In this document: piece by piece, positions 44,101-56,800 of the stretch
How the letters are laid out: each line of letters begins with the position of its first letter
Position numbering within the stretch: the first letter of the stretch is position 1
DNA from: Kingdonia uniflora
Lineage: Eukaryota > Streptophyta > Magnoliopsida > Ranunculales > Circaeasteraceae
Assembly (NCBI GenBank): GCA_014058105.1
Contig: JACGCM010001948.1
Location: 372,001 to 436,000, forward strand
Direction of reading: 5' to 3'
Length of the DNA stretch: 64,000 nucleotides
Translations under genes and position numbers: made by a program
Notes under the pieces: generated by a model
The model's input: the letters and a program-made list of their open reading frames with translations, nothing else
Database searches by the model: none
Told to the model about the DNA's origin: nothing

Positions 44101-47100
44101 AATATAAAAACTTCTCATTTCTCAATATGTCAAACATGTTCCTGACTTTTTCCTTCATTGGTCTCTTGGACTAAATTTTTACGCATATTGGGATAGTACG
44201 TACCCAGGTTTTGATGGTCGTACATCAAAAGCTTATGTAGCAGCTAATGATTTGCTGGTACTACTAATATAAGATTACAGGAAAATGAGAAACAAATCAA
44301 GATGTAATGAAATGAATAACGCACAGGAGTAGTGAATGGCTAGAGTTGTTCATGCTAGTGTAAACGATCCAAAGCAAGATAATAACGAAAAAAATCCCCA
44401 AACTATGTCATGTCTAATTTGCAACGGGTAATGAAAAGCCCATAGGGTTTGTGGGGTCTTTCACCTGCTCAAGGGACGCGTTAGATGAATTTGATTGATT
44501 ATGGGCCATAGCTGTTTATTGCTAGTTGAAAATATAATTTTATTTCTTTTTTAATAAGATTTGTTGTGCCCTGCCCTAGGTAACAATGACACACTTCACT
44601 TTAAAAAAATAAAACGTGTCCGTGTCCACCACTATTTACAGGGCACTTAACAATTTTATGCCGTTTCCGACACCCCATACCCGTGTCAGACACCGACACC
44701 CGTATCCGTGTCGTTGTTACCTAGGTTATGCATAGGAGTTGGGATTTTATGTTGGGCTTATATGTGATGTACACAAAAATTTGAGTCATATGATGCCAAA
44801 ACACATTTTATACACTTCTGCGGTACTTAATATTTTTATTGGCATGTCTCAGGGTGCACAAGCTGTGGGAATGGGTAAAGAGGCTCAGAATGTTCCTGCT
44901 GCGACCGAGTTATACAAGAAAGCAAATGATATACTTGGGTAAGGTGAATAAATATCAAGTCTGCAATTGCGGTATTTACTATATTACCATATCTTCTCAA
45001 TAGGTGAACTTATTAGTTCTTGGACATAAAGTAGTCTATACTGTCTCACGTAAGCTATTATGTATCTTCTTATATGTAGTTTTGATCTTCTGGATGTTTG
45101 CACCAACGGGCCAAAAGAAAAGCTTGATTCAACAGTCTTAAGTCAGGTAGCTTGAATGATTTTGTAGTTTTTTCCATTATAGTTACAAGATCTCCACAAT
45201 AAGTGTGGACTAAAAAAAAAGTTAGTCTATGTCTTTGCAGTGGTTGTAACAAATGACCAAAAAAAGTTTCTAGTAAAGATTTTTGGGAAGATTAAGTTTG
45301 GTTTGGATAAGAAGTATTCGAGTGAGTAATTATACTATTTGAGTGAATAATTTTAATATTTGATCGCGTGTATCTGCAGCCAGCTATCTATGTCACAAGC
45401 CTAGCTGCAGTAGAGGTATTGCGATCTCGTGAAGGAGGGCAGCAGATAATTGATTCAGTAGATGTCACTTGTGGCCTAAGCCTGGGAGAATATACTGCTC
45501 TTGCATTTGCTGGATCTTTCAGGTAACAACTACACAGTAAATTTTCGTTTAAAGTGAAGTTGATAGTTTCATTTGTTTTTAAGTAACGTTTCACCTCAGC
45601 TATTGAGAAAATATTGTGTACCAACTCATTTGTTCATACTTCCCATTTAGCGAACCTCTTGGACTTGTTTGGGTTTAGATGAGAAGTATGAGGAATTAGA
45701 TATATCTAAGTTTGATACAGAGTGTAACTTGTTCGTTGAAGCATTAGATGTTTGTCCTTTAACTGGAGGAAGCATCACTATAGGTATGTTTTTCATTATA
45801 AAAAAACAAAAACACAGGATCTCATGTTCGATGCCACCCATCTTCTTTAAATGAAGTAAATTTGAATTAGCAGGTGTATCACTATTAGACTACAGACATA
45901 ACCCAAAACACTCCCATTTTCACGTCTCTAGGGACATAGATTTCCTTCATCATTTTTGGCTATTTCCCACTAAGGAGGTGGCTGCAACAATACATTGGTG
46001 TTCTATATTGTATATTTTGTGTATAATGCTTATGAAGTACCGTCCCATTTCTCCTTGGTGCATCACTGTCCCGTCTAAGCTGTAAACTCGTGCCCTATCT
46101 CTGATCAAGTTTCCATTTTTCAGCTTTGAGGATGGACTCAAGCTGGTCAAGCTAAGAGGAGAAGCAATGCAGGTAAATCCAAAAAGTGAGATTGCTTATT
46201 TTTGCTTCTTATCTACCAGATTTTTTTTGTAACTGTTATTTTATGGCTTTGTCCAGGAAGCGGCAAATGCTGCTAAAAGTGCTATGGTCAGTATCATAGG
46301 ACTGGATTCAGAAAAAGTCCAGCTGTTATGTGAGGCAGCTAATGAAGAAGTCGACGGGGAAGATAAAGTTCAGATTGCCAATTTTTTATGTCCTGTAAGA
46401 CTGTTGGAGGATTTGTTTTCTTGTTTATGGACTCATTTTTTGAAGCTAAGTCTTTTGATTTGAAAATAATCTTATACCTGCAGGGAAATTATGCAGTTTC
46501 TGGAGGTTTGAAGGGAATAGAAGCGGTAGAAGCTAAAGCAAAGTCTTTTAAGGCCCGAATGACGGTATTATTCAGTTATTACTTCCTTTTTCCATTTTGT
46601 ACTGTGTTCCTTTACTTATTTCCTGCTACCAAGAACATCGAAAATCCAGTTTGACACACTTGAAGACAATATCCAATTGTAGGCAAAAATTGGGTGCCTG
46701 TGACCAGCTCCCCAAACTAAAACCTCTCCTTAAGCAAACTAAACACCAGAGATAGCCTAACTATATGATAAACATGGATGCAGGTCTAAGAGTTAGGCAT
46801 CCCGATAACTTCCCCAGGATATACCAACCTTTCAAAAAAATTATGAGATATTGAGAATGATGAACTCATTCAGCCATTTTTTAACTTCTATATAGTTAGT
46901 AATTCGCTTACGGGATAGTAGATGATTGGGGCAAATGCTATTTAGCGCAAAATATTATGCACCGTCTTTGATGCTCAAATATATTATAACTTTCTTTTTA
47001 ATTACTTGTGCTAACAAGCAGGTTTTCTAAGTTTTTTGTTTGTTTGTTTTTTGCCTTGTATTTTAAGGTACGTCTTGCTGTTGCTGGTGCTTTCCATACC

Positions 47101-48814
47101 AGCTTCATGAACCCGGCTGTTTCAAGATTGGAAGCAGCATTGGCAGCTACTGTGATAAGAAGACCCAGAATACCGGTCATATCCAATGTCGATGCACTGC
47201 CACATGCAGATCCAGACACAATTAAGAATATATTGGCACGCCAGGTATGAGTGTTAAATTATCGGAGTTCATATTTTTTTGCAAGCACGCTTTATATTAC
47301 AACTACAGCCTCAGAGGGGAGGAAACCCTTACAAAAAGTAAAAGTTGTTTACAAGACAAGCAACACAAACTACAACTATACAAACATACTCTAGCACATA
47401 CGACACATTCATATATAAACACCACAAGCAAGATTCTATAGAAGGCCAATCTCCTAGGAAGCTCAGACTGCAGACAACTCCATGAGAACAATCTCAAACA
47501 GATACATCCCGCTCAACTTGTCTCCCCATGCCGGTAAAGATGACGATCTTCGAGCATGATACCTGAAACGGTACGACGGACGCTCCAACTGCGACAAATG
47601 CGCTTGAATCCAACCCGTGAAGGCAGAGAAACCTAATCTACCCCTTGATTTGAAGAACCCTGTTATTTCCAGGGGGGGGGGGGGGTATTCAAGACAATTC
47701 GGACGAGTCTTATATGACGAAACCCCTGGTTGAAGTCCACATAACCTGAAATATATCCCCGAAGATGGCGCAAAACAGAACTTGCCTGTCAAAAACAGCA
47801 GGCCACCCACTGATTAGAATAAAGTGTTCTTCACCTTCTGAGTTCCTCTTTCTCTTCTTTTTTTCTTCTTCTTTATATTGGTTTGATGGATTTACTAAAA
47901 GTGAAGAGGGTACTCGCACATGAAATCGTGCAAAAGAGATTTGAAGGTTGAAGATCTAGAGATCTTCCAAGTCAGGGGTTCACCGACGAAGGGCGCAAAA
48001 GTACACAAAACACCAAATTAAAGATGTAAACTAAAGAAAAAACAAGATCGGATGCTGGAAAAGGGGAGAAATTTGAGGGGGAAAGTAAAATTTTGGAGAG
48101 AATTGGGGGATTTAGGAAACCCTAGTTCGCTCTCTCGGTCTCTCATCACCGCCTCACATTTTTCTGAGCATATTATGGCCACTAACACTATTATCTAGAA
48201 GGTATTTATTATGTTTACCTTGAAATGTAGGTAACGTCTCCCGTACATTGGGAAATGACGGTGAAGACTCTCTTAACAAAAGGGCTCAAGAAGAGCTATG
48301 AGCTGGGACCTGGAAAGGTATATTATAATTGACTTGAAAGTTAATTAAGAAATTTTATTTTTTTCAACTGAGGTTACTATGTTATATTGGGGACCTCAAC
48401 TCAGAATTGAATAGAAAATATTTTCTATAAGTTGAACCTCAATATGTTTTCTCTCCTCACCTCAAATCATGTGTTAGAAGTAAATCTGGGGTTTTGGATG
48501 GGTCAAGATAATAGAATTCGATTAGGTTTTGAACATGGAGAACCTACCAACTTTGTCTGATTCAATGGTGAAATTTAAAATGAAAATGGATATAAAGATT
48601 TTGATCCGAACTCCATTACTTCAGTTATTGTTTTTTTTTCCCTTCTCATTTAAGTCTCAACGTCATAATTGTTTCCTTGGATTTAGCTTCAGTTGGAAAC
48701 AATAGTCTCTTCTTTACATGTAAGCTTAGTTTATGCTGGATCATGTATCAGGTCATTGCTGGCATTGTAAAAAGGATGGACAGAAGTGCTGAGATTGAGA
48801 GCATTGGTGCTTAA
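41159..48814 (+). CDS. MCAT: Malonyl-CoA:acyl carrier protein transacylase, plastid
   Basis: Transfers malonyl from CoA to acyl carrier protein, supplying the extender for plastid type II fatty-acid synthesis. Ten exons: 41159-41482, 44853-44938, 45080-45146, 45380-45522, 46124-46172, 46257-46394, 46484-46564, 47068-47244, 48231-48317, 48752-48814; all introns are GT-AG and the total is 1215 nt, 404 residues. The N-terminus is a Ser/Thr-rich transit peptide; the ATG at 41234 (379 residues) is an equally good start. Motifs: FLFPGQGAQAVGMG, the nucleophile elbow CGLSLGEYTALAFAG, KLRGEAMQ with the substrate-binding Arg, AGAFHTSFM with the catalytic His, and YELGPGK near the end. It looks fully functional. 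Introns 1 (3.4 kb) and 8 (1.0 kb) are swollen by insertions. Confidence 0.95.
42192..43075. mobile_element. Fold-back element in MCAT intron 1
   Basis: The two halves are inverted, diverged copies: the left AGGTTGGGACC...AACACCGTGTAGGCTGC...TACTTTCCAGTAT...AAGATCTTTT matches in order the complement of the right. The arms are about 380 bp each around a short centre near 42550-42700. No coding frame and no clear target duplication were found. MITE or fold-back class; family unknown. Confidence 0.75.
43610..43955 (+). mobile_element. TRIM (miniature LTR retrotransposon) in MCAT intron 1
   Basis: Two direct repeats of about 117 bp (43610-43726 and 43839-43955) both start TGTTGAxATATATAGTC and end in CCTCCAAYTYTAATA. 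Immediately after the first is TGTATCAGAGC, a close match to the initiator-Met tRNA primer site TGGTATCAGAGC. The internal part is only about 110 bp and non-coding. This is the design of TRIM elements. No clear 5-bp target duplication remains. Confidence 0.75.
44575..44725. mobile_element. Small MITE in MCAT intron 1, 151 bp
   Basis: CCTAGGTAACAATGACAC at the left and its complement with one change at the right (44708-44725) form 18-bp inverted ends. The interior contains GTGTC/GACAC-rich text. If TA is the target duplication, the ends begin GGTAACAA. Confidence 0.7.
47260..48170 (-). mobile_element. Probable poly(A)-type retroposon in MCAT intron 8
   Basis: Read on the minus strand, the block starts with a gene-like leader (CGAACTAGGGTTTCCTAAAT) and ends TAATATAAAGCGTGCTTGC followed by A7 (complement at 47274-47280). 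A 115-codon open frame (47810-47463) lies inside but matches no family I know. This shape fits a LINE or retrogene copy inserted antisense to MCAT. No certain target duplication was found. Confidence 0.4.
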
Positions 48815-50866
48815 TTGAAGAACCATCTCCTGCCAATAAGGTTATTATGGCCTTTCCAATGTTGCGCTCAGTATTTGACATGGGAAGATGTTTCCAGTAG
48901 CATAGTTCAATAGAGTGAAGGATGCCCTTGTGAGTTTCAGCAGTTATGGTTCTGGGATTGAACTCCCTTTTTATGATAACTAACACTATAGATAAACACA
49001 GTAGATTTCTTCCTTAGAGCCTGAAAGTTTTGGGATATCTGTTGTCAAGGTTAAGTTCTTTATGTAGTGTTATTTGTTTCAACATGTTATGAATCACACT
49101 TGCTCTTGTTTTTTATAAGTTCTTCTGTTCCCTTCATTAAGGTCTGATCTTCCTAATTCAGAATTAGGGTTTGCAAGCATAATATCTTAGCATTATTGAA
49201 ATAGTTAAAAGTTGCAATGGTAATTTCGATCTTATTATGTTCCCTCCTGGAATGCAGTCTTGAGGAAAAGCTCGAGTTTATTTGTCTTTCACCAAGTCAT
49301 CATTTCTTAGTAGTTTCGAACCACTGTTCAAAACCCTTTAAGCAGTCAATGTTATATGCGGGTTGTGCGTGTTTAGTATTGGACATTTGGTTCCCACCTC
49401 AACCTCAAACACTGCATTGTACTGTAGCATCTATTCTCGACTTATGAATTCATCCAAAGCCTAGGCCACAACATCTATTCATCAAGTTAACTTTTCGGGA
49501 AGAATATACTTTTCGGATCAGATTCAGTCAAGTCTGACTTGAAAGCCAATTCCTCCGAGTAAATATCTTCCATGCATGTATCGTACACCCCAATATCCGT
49601 CCCCAGACAGGAAAACTATATTGCACTACTTGTTTGAATGCGCATATGGCAGTAGGTCCAGTTGCAGATAGGAGTTACAGTCAGTAGGATCTACCAGTAT
49701 CAGCTATCCGACATCTTAAAAGAAGAGCAACAATTTGTTGACTGGAACATATCTTTTGCAAAGACGATTCATAATTTAGCTTCTTCGATTTGAAGAGTAC
49801 ATATATTTCAAATACATATTATATGTTAATTTATCATGGTTTTACCCCTAAGAGATTTGATCAATATTGTTGAGCCAAAAAATCCACTATGTCAACGAAG
49901 AAGATTACAAGCCACTCGACAGATTTCAACAACTTGAATTCCATAAGCCGATAATACTCTTCATATAAATACTAACCAATCGAGAGAAACCGCTCATAAG
50001 ATTAAAACATGATCTAGTGTATGGACATCTATCGCTCGGCAGGACCGCGAGAAAGTATGGTCGTCCAATACAAGCTAAAAGGAACTCACAGAGGGAAGTT
50101 TGTTTGTAAGAGGCACTGAAGATTCTAAAGATGCAAATAATCCATTCTTGAGCCAAAAGTCACAATTCATTGGGACTGAAAACCATGGTAAAGCCCCAAT
50201 GCAATATGACTTACATAAATGTTATGTAAGATGCAAGCTATTGATACCCAACACCGGAAAGTAGAAGGAAAGAAAACGAATAGGGCTGCAAAAAATGGCA
50301 ATGACTCTTCTCAAGAAAGAAAAAAAGGTAATAATTTAACTGTGAATTGTCGTACTGGAAGATGTATTCAGTTATTTTTGTTAAGAACATTTCATGCATG
50401 ATTATATGGATACCAATATATGCATTTTATTCATATAGGATTTCCTCCTTCCTCACCATCTAGATGTGATGCATAAAGAAAATATGCAAAGAGATTTTGT
50501 TTGGAAAATTATGAAACACATTGGAGGACAATAAAAAGGGGGGCAACACCGCACCGCAGAAAGAATCTGATAAATCTCATTCCATCAATAACGTCAAATT
50601 ATAACGAGAACCATCTACACGTCCTTTAAGCGATTGGTGTAAATAAGAAATCACAAATCTGATCTAAACATGTAGATATCATAAAGGAAACAAGTATGAA
50701 CAATGTCGTAATCATGTACACATAGCTATAGACATAATGTCCAGTGTGGCACATCTCTCAAGTTCAGTCTCTGAACTTGAGATATAAATCGTGTATTACA
50801 TGAAATTATCACTTATTAATACAAACTGAAACATAAAAGAACGGTTGAACCGAGTACTGTCGAAAT
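48815..50866. other. Intergenic region between MCAT and the first reductase gene
   Basis: The first 200-300 bp are the likely MCAT 3' UTR. At 49606-49653 the plus strand reads DRKTILHYLFECAYGS, resembling the zinc-binding tail of plant LINE reverse transcriptases (ExxxHLFFECxYA), so a LINE scrap is possible. The last 340 bp (50520-50866) are homologous to 60880-61238, downstream of the sister reductase gene. Confidence 0.5.
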
Positions 50867-53800
50867 TTATAACACGTAGGGTACGAGAGCCTTAACATCC
50901 TTCGGGAAATTTGGAAATTTAGAAACGTACCATTTTCTAGTTACGTAGCTCCTTGCTGTTAAGTACATCATGGTTCCAATGGTGAAGCAGATCGGATACA
51001 GCGTTTGAGAGATTAAGCAAATGCCAACGAACACTAGGATCTCAAAAAAATAGTGAGGGCAAATCACTTGGCTGAAGAGACCTCCCTTTGGGATCTTGTA
51101 CTCTTTGACGCCTTCATCGTTCGACCTCAGTTTCGAGAGGAGGAGGTGGTGGTAAAAGTTACCAACAATACCAACCAAATATATGAAAACCCCAGCATAC
51201 TTGAGATCCACTTGAGGTTCAGCCATATCATGTACCAAGTATTGGTTGTATATCATGCTTGCTGTGGACGTAAAATAGCTGGGTGAGATTGGTATGATCG
51301 AATCGAGAATCATTGCTCCACTGTATTTGTGAACATACATAACCTATACAGCATAATGAACAATACATTCAGATGCATAAAGATTGAAAATGCAGAGGAG
51401 ATATAGTTGTTCAAGGAACTTTTACAGGTCAATCAACAGAGGACAATAAACAGCAGCAGATGACAAGCAGAAAGTACACAAGTGTTTATAGAAAACAATT
51501 AGACAGGCATAACTAAAGACTAGTACAATCCTTTGATTTCATGAAGCCTGCTCTTTTTTAATTGCAGAGTTAATATCTATTTATCGCCAACCCCAACTTC
51601 CCAGAGCGTGGAACGGAAGCAGATACTATACAAGAGAGTAGAGAGTCCCTAACATAAAAAGCTCCCAAGCTTCAGCCAATTAGTTCATTTACAGACTAGG
51701 TATGCGAGCAAGCAACAGTCTTTTGGAAGAAAAAATGGCGGGTAAAACAGAACGTCATGGGAGGCCCCCATTAGTAGAGACTAGGGTTGATTGGCTTAAA
51801 AGGAGGATGAATGAAAAGGGAGGATGAAGAAGAAGATGATGGAACTTATCCTTGCCAACCGCAATAAGGGTGTGATTGGAGTTGCACCGGGATATGGTGA
51901 ACTTGTGAGGTACAGTGGGACTTTCCCATCTACTGGGTGAAGCCTATGGTCATTAACTTGCCACAGTCTACAGACTATATAATGCAGAGCGTACAACTAT
52001 CGTTGAGGCTATGAACCATGCAATTAGAATGGAGATACATAACATATGGATCACTTTAGACTCTACATCTGATTGCAGTGCCTTTGACTCCAACCGTTTG
52101 CCATGGAGAATTGGAGATTACAAATCAGATGAGAGAAGCTCAAAACAAAATTTACCAGGTGGAGATCACTCCAATATCGGAGGTATGAAGCGCTTTAAAG
52201 TTTAAAATTAGCTTTAGCGCCAGGTTGTTTGTTAGAGTTACCAATCCAAACCATCCTGTTACCAGACTTGTATTTTCATTATGTAGGAAACTAGTTCTAA
52301 AATGTCAAAAATAAAATAATTAGAAGGTGGAGATATTTGAGGAGAACAAAATCTAGTTTTCTTATCTAAGTTCCAGATTTAGAAACAAAATCTAGTTTTC
52401 TTATCTTAGTTCCAGATTTAGAAACTTGAAACACAAGTTTTTATTATAAACTTGTAAAACAAGTTTTCGATATCTTATATAAGATGAGACTCTTACAGAA
52501 TTATATACCAGAGTTTGTGTTGAGAGTTTTTGTGAAAGTTTTAGGATTTCATAAAATCTTGAATTATAAACTTGTAAAACAAGTTTTCGATATCTTATAT
52601 GAGATGAGACTCTTATAGAATTATATACCAGAGTTTGTGTTGAGAGTTTTTGTGAAAGTTTTAGGATTTCATAAAATCTTGAATAGTCATAATGCCATAT
52701 GTTAAGTTCAACCCTTCTGATAAAGATGCAGAACCTTTTGTGGAGGTAGACTCGAAGAGACGTTACGGGCGCTATAACGATCTACTCGGTGTTGGAGCAG
52801 TGAAGAAGGTTTACCGCGCCTTCGATCAATAAGACGGGATAGAAGTTGCGTGGAATCAGGTTCAACTGAGGATGTTTTTTGACGATGAGGCAATGATGGA
52901 GTGTACTTTCAATGAAACACGGTTGCTACGAGAGATGAGTCACGAGAACATCCTAGAGTGTTACAATGTGTGGTTGGACGAAGAGCGGGAGACGTTGAAT
53001 TTTATCATAGAGCTTTGTACATCGGCAAGTTAGAAGGATTACAGGGAGAAACATCGACGTGTTTCTATCAAGGCGTTGAAGAATTGGTCAAGGCAGATTT
53101 TAAGGGGGCTGGAATATTTACACACGCACGAACCGTGTATCATTCATAGGGATCTCAAGTTGAATAATATCTTTATCAATGGGAATACTGGAAGGGTAAA
53201 GATTGGAGATTTTGGCTTATCAGCAGTTGTCGACAGTATTCACGTGGCACATACGGTACTTGGTACACCCGAGTTCGTGGCACCAGAGCTATACGAAAAG
53301 AATTATACAGAGTTGGTTGACATATATGCGTTCGGGCTTTGTGTACTAGAATTGGTAACCAGGGAGATACCATACAGTGAGTGCGACACCAATGCAAAGA
53401 CATACAAGAAAGTGATTTCTGGAGTAAGACCTCAAGCTATGAACAAGGTGAAGGACCCAGAGGTTACAAAATTTATCGAAAAATGTCTTGCAAAGCCCAA
53501 AGAAAGACCTTTTGCTGCTGAATTATTGAAGGACCCGTTTTTTGACGGACTTGATGACGGTGCTTAGAAGTGAAGATGACGACGCTTAGAAGTGAAGAAA
53601 ATATTGTAGCAAGAACTGTCCCACAGGATTAGACGTAAAGGCCTTGCTTGAGATGTAAATTGTAAATCGAACTACAAAAGTGCTTGATCCCCGCCGGCCA
53701 CAGGGTATGTAGGTAGCCTCTGAAGTAACAAGAGGTCCAGCACCAAAAAAATAAAATAATCAAAGTTCAAAGAAGCTTGTTTTTGGTTGATATACAAAAT

Positions 53801-56800
53801 ATTGTAAAGATATTATGTGATATTGATTCACCACTTTTTGATTTAAAACACATTTCAAGTTTATCGTAGGATGACCATTGCTTCCTTCTTTTTAACGCTA
53901 ATGTTATTATTGGAGTTAAATCTGTGTCTTGTGATTTAAAACATACTTCAAGCTTATGTTTAAAATTAAGCTTTAGAGCCAGGTTGTTCCTTACAGTTAT
54001 GTCCCACCATTCTACCAATCCAAACCATCCTGGATTTGTTTTCTCATTGTGTAGGAAAGTAGTTTTAACTTCTCTTTAGTAGAAACAGTATAAATAGCTA
54101 TTTACCTGATTATTTGGAAAGGAAACTGGAATGTTTGGTGGTAATCTAAAGTTTGAATAGTCAAGTTTGGCTGCGTATTGTAGCTAATCCGTGAAGAGAT
54201 AGTCCCACCATTGGAAGATAGGGGGATGGCTGAGGAGAATTGCCATTTCAGGAAGGGTGTACCTCTGAATAAATTCTTGCTAAGTTGGATTTATGAATAT
54301 CTAGTGATGAGGGTGGCTAGCATGCTCTCAGTTCGCTATCAAAAATCATTATAGATAACAAGCCGTAAGTGACAAACATATTTCTGCCGGGGTCGCAACA
54401 GAGCTTATTCTTCAAGAGTAAAATGTAGTTGCGGGCTGCAAAGAAGGCTAGTCTGTTCATTAAGCTGTGTAGATCAATCTGGAAAGATGATTTAAGAAAA
54501 TATATATGTGGAATGACTGACTGATTCAAGAGTCAGTAATATTAAGATGATTTCCTTCAGATGAGAGTATTTTACCGAATTTTCTTAGATGGCATTCCCA
54601 ACTCTAATGAGATGGCTTTTGAAGGATTTAATTCACTACTGAAGTAATTATAAGAAAATTAGGCGCTCTGGCTTCTGTGGACATGTTTTAACTTCTTCAA
54701 ATACTAAAGTTTATCTATAGTTGAATTTCATAATAGATTCCAAGTAGTTAGGCAGGTCGAAAGGGGTTACTCGAAGAAACATGAGTTGTTGTGGATTAGG
54801 ACACTCATTTAGCGAGTATCACAAGGATAATTGAAGAGAAGTAGAGTTCAGTGCTGAAGGCGTAATTATCAAGGAGAGCACATGGATTTGGTGCCTCAAA
54901 CAACGTTTTAATAGTATAATCTGATGGAAAAATGCCGCAGTGACCAACTCGGTTTTAGCTGCCTCAGTGACCTACTCAATTGTAGCATACTGAGAACCAA
55001 GGCTCATAATCTCCTTTTGATTACAACTTTTGTTAACAACTGGAGATACTACATGTTTGTTTACAACTTTTGATTGGCTTTGGATTGCACTTTCTTCGTG
55101 GTAGAAAGGTAACGTAATCTCCTTTATGCTTTTTTTTGCAGAAGCAAGCTGGGGTTGAGAACCCCATGAACAAATGTATTAATAATCAGAAGATTGGAAG
55201 TATTACATTCTTAAAAAAACCTTGCCTCCAGCCTCCTCCTCTAGCATTTTTTCTAATACATATGGCAAGGAGCTGTAAGGCATAAGATTCTCCTCAAAGA
55301 TAACAGTAAAAGAGGCCAGAAAGTCTGCACTCTTATTCATCTCCCTATATACCTGCTTGATATCAGACCACCTAAATTGATCAATCAAGTATAAGATCCT
55401 TTGCAGCAGATACAGTTCCAGGGGAGCTTCTTTCCTTCTTTTTTTTATAAAATCAATCATCTGTTTTGAATCTGTTGCTACAAGCAGTTCAAAGTGCCTC
55501 AACTCCAAGCACACTTCCATCCTTCTCATTATTGCAAACATTTCCATATAAGTAACAGTGACTGGCACCATTCTTCAACTGTAGCCCATGATATATTTTT
55601 TAGCATTATCTCTAAGCAGTCCCCCATAACCTCCCCCATCAATCTTCAGTGATCCATTTGAACTCAACATAACTATCCCAGAGGGCTCCAGGAGCAGTAC
55701 TTCACTGTTGGATTGTAAAATTGAGGGTTAAACCCCCACCTATTACATGTCCCTATTTTTGGCATTATCTTTACTCCATGACTATGAGGACTCTTGCATC
55801 CACTATTGAGCAAATGTTGTGGCGTGATTTTAAAGATAAGATTTTTTTTTTTCCATGGCAAATGTAATTAATAATTGATTTTTTCAATAGTAAGTTTTAT
55901 TCTCCTTAATCCCAATGCAATGTGGACTACTTATTTGCTATGATAAACTGCAAAGAACGGTCTTTATCTAATTATATTGATAGCAAGGATACTCTTATAG
56001 CCTTATAGGAAGACAAATCCTGATGTTAAGCATGGTAAGTAAGACCTTTTTTTGCTTATATACGGAAGGAGGGCTACATAGAATTACGAAGAAGAAGAAG
56101 AAATGTTCATATTGATGCGAAGGGAGCGACCGCTTGCAATTTCTTTCTAATAGATTATTCCCATAGTTCGCCCTTTTCTTTTCTACATTTCTATATCATA
56201 ATTTTGATTGTGGTTAGGCATATTTATACATAAGGATGAGGGATAATGTAGAAATACGAAGACGATGAAGATATCATATTGAAAGTGAAAGGGGACCCAG
56301 TTTTGGAGAGCTCCGGGAGAAAGAAGGTCAGAATGGAGGTGGAAGGAACAAGCGCTTAAATTTCCTAAGAGTTTCCCATTGCTTTTCCTTCGAGTTGGTT
56401 ACTTGAATGGAAGGATGAAAAATAATAGCTAGATGTTGCCCAAGAACTAGCCAGAGTTAGAGAGGCCTGTCCCACCCAAATACTACAGCAGAAAAAACAA
56501 AAACAAAAATCCCCTCTGCAGCTCATACAAAATAGAATCTCAACAAAAGAACAATCCTAATTAATTCAGAAAGCCATGCCTTCTAAAAGACAATATAATG
56601 AACACATAAGCTAATTTCTCCCCGCCAATTCTAGATGCTAATATCTCCAAGATATCATAATGATTGAAATAAAATTTAAAAATTACCTCAAGCACCCTTT
56701 TGAGGAAATGGATGGTAAGAGCTGCAGTGACTAACAAAACCCTAAGCCCATTATCAGCAAGGAGATACAAAGAGACAGCACCAACTACAAATGCTGGGGT

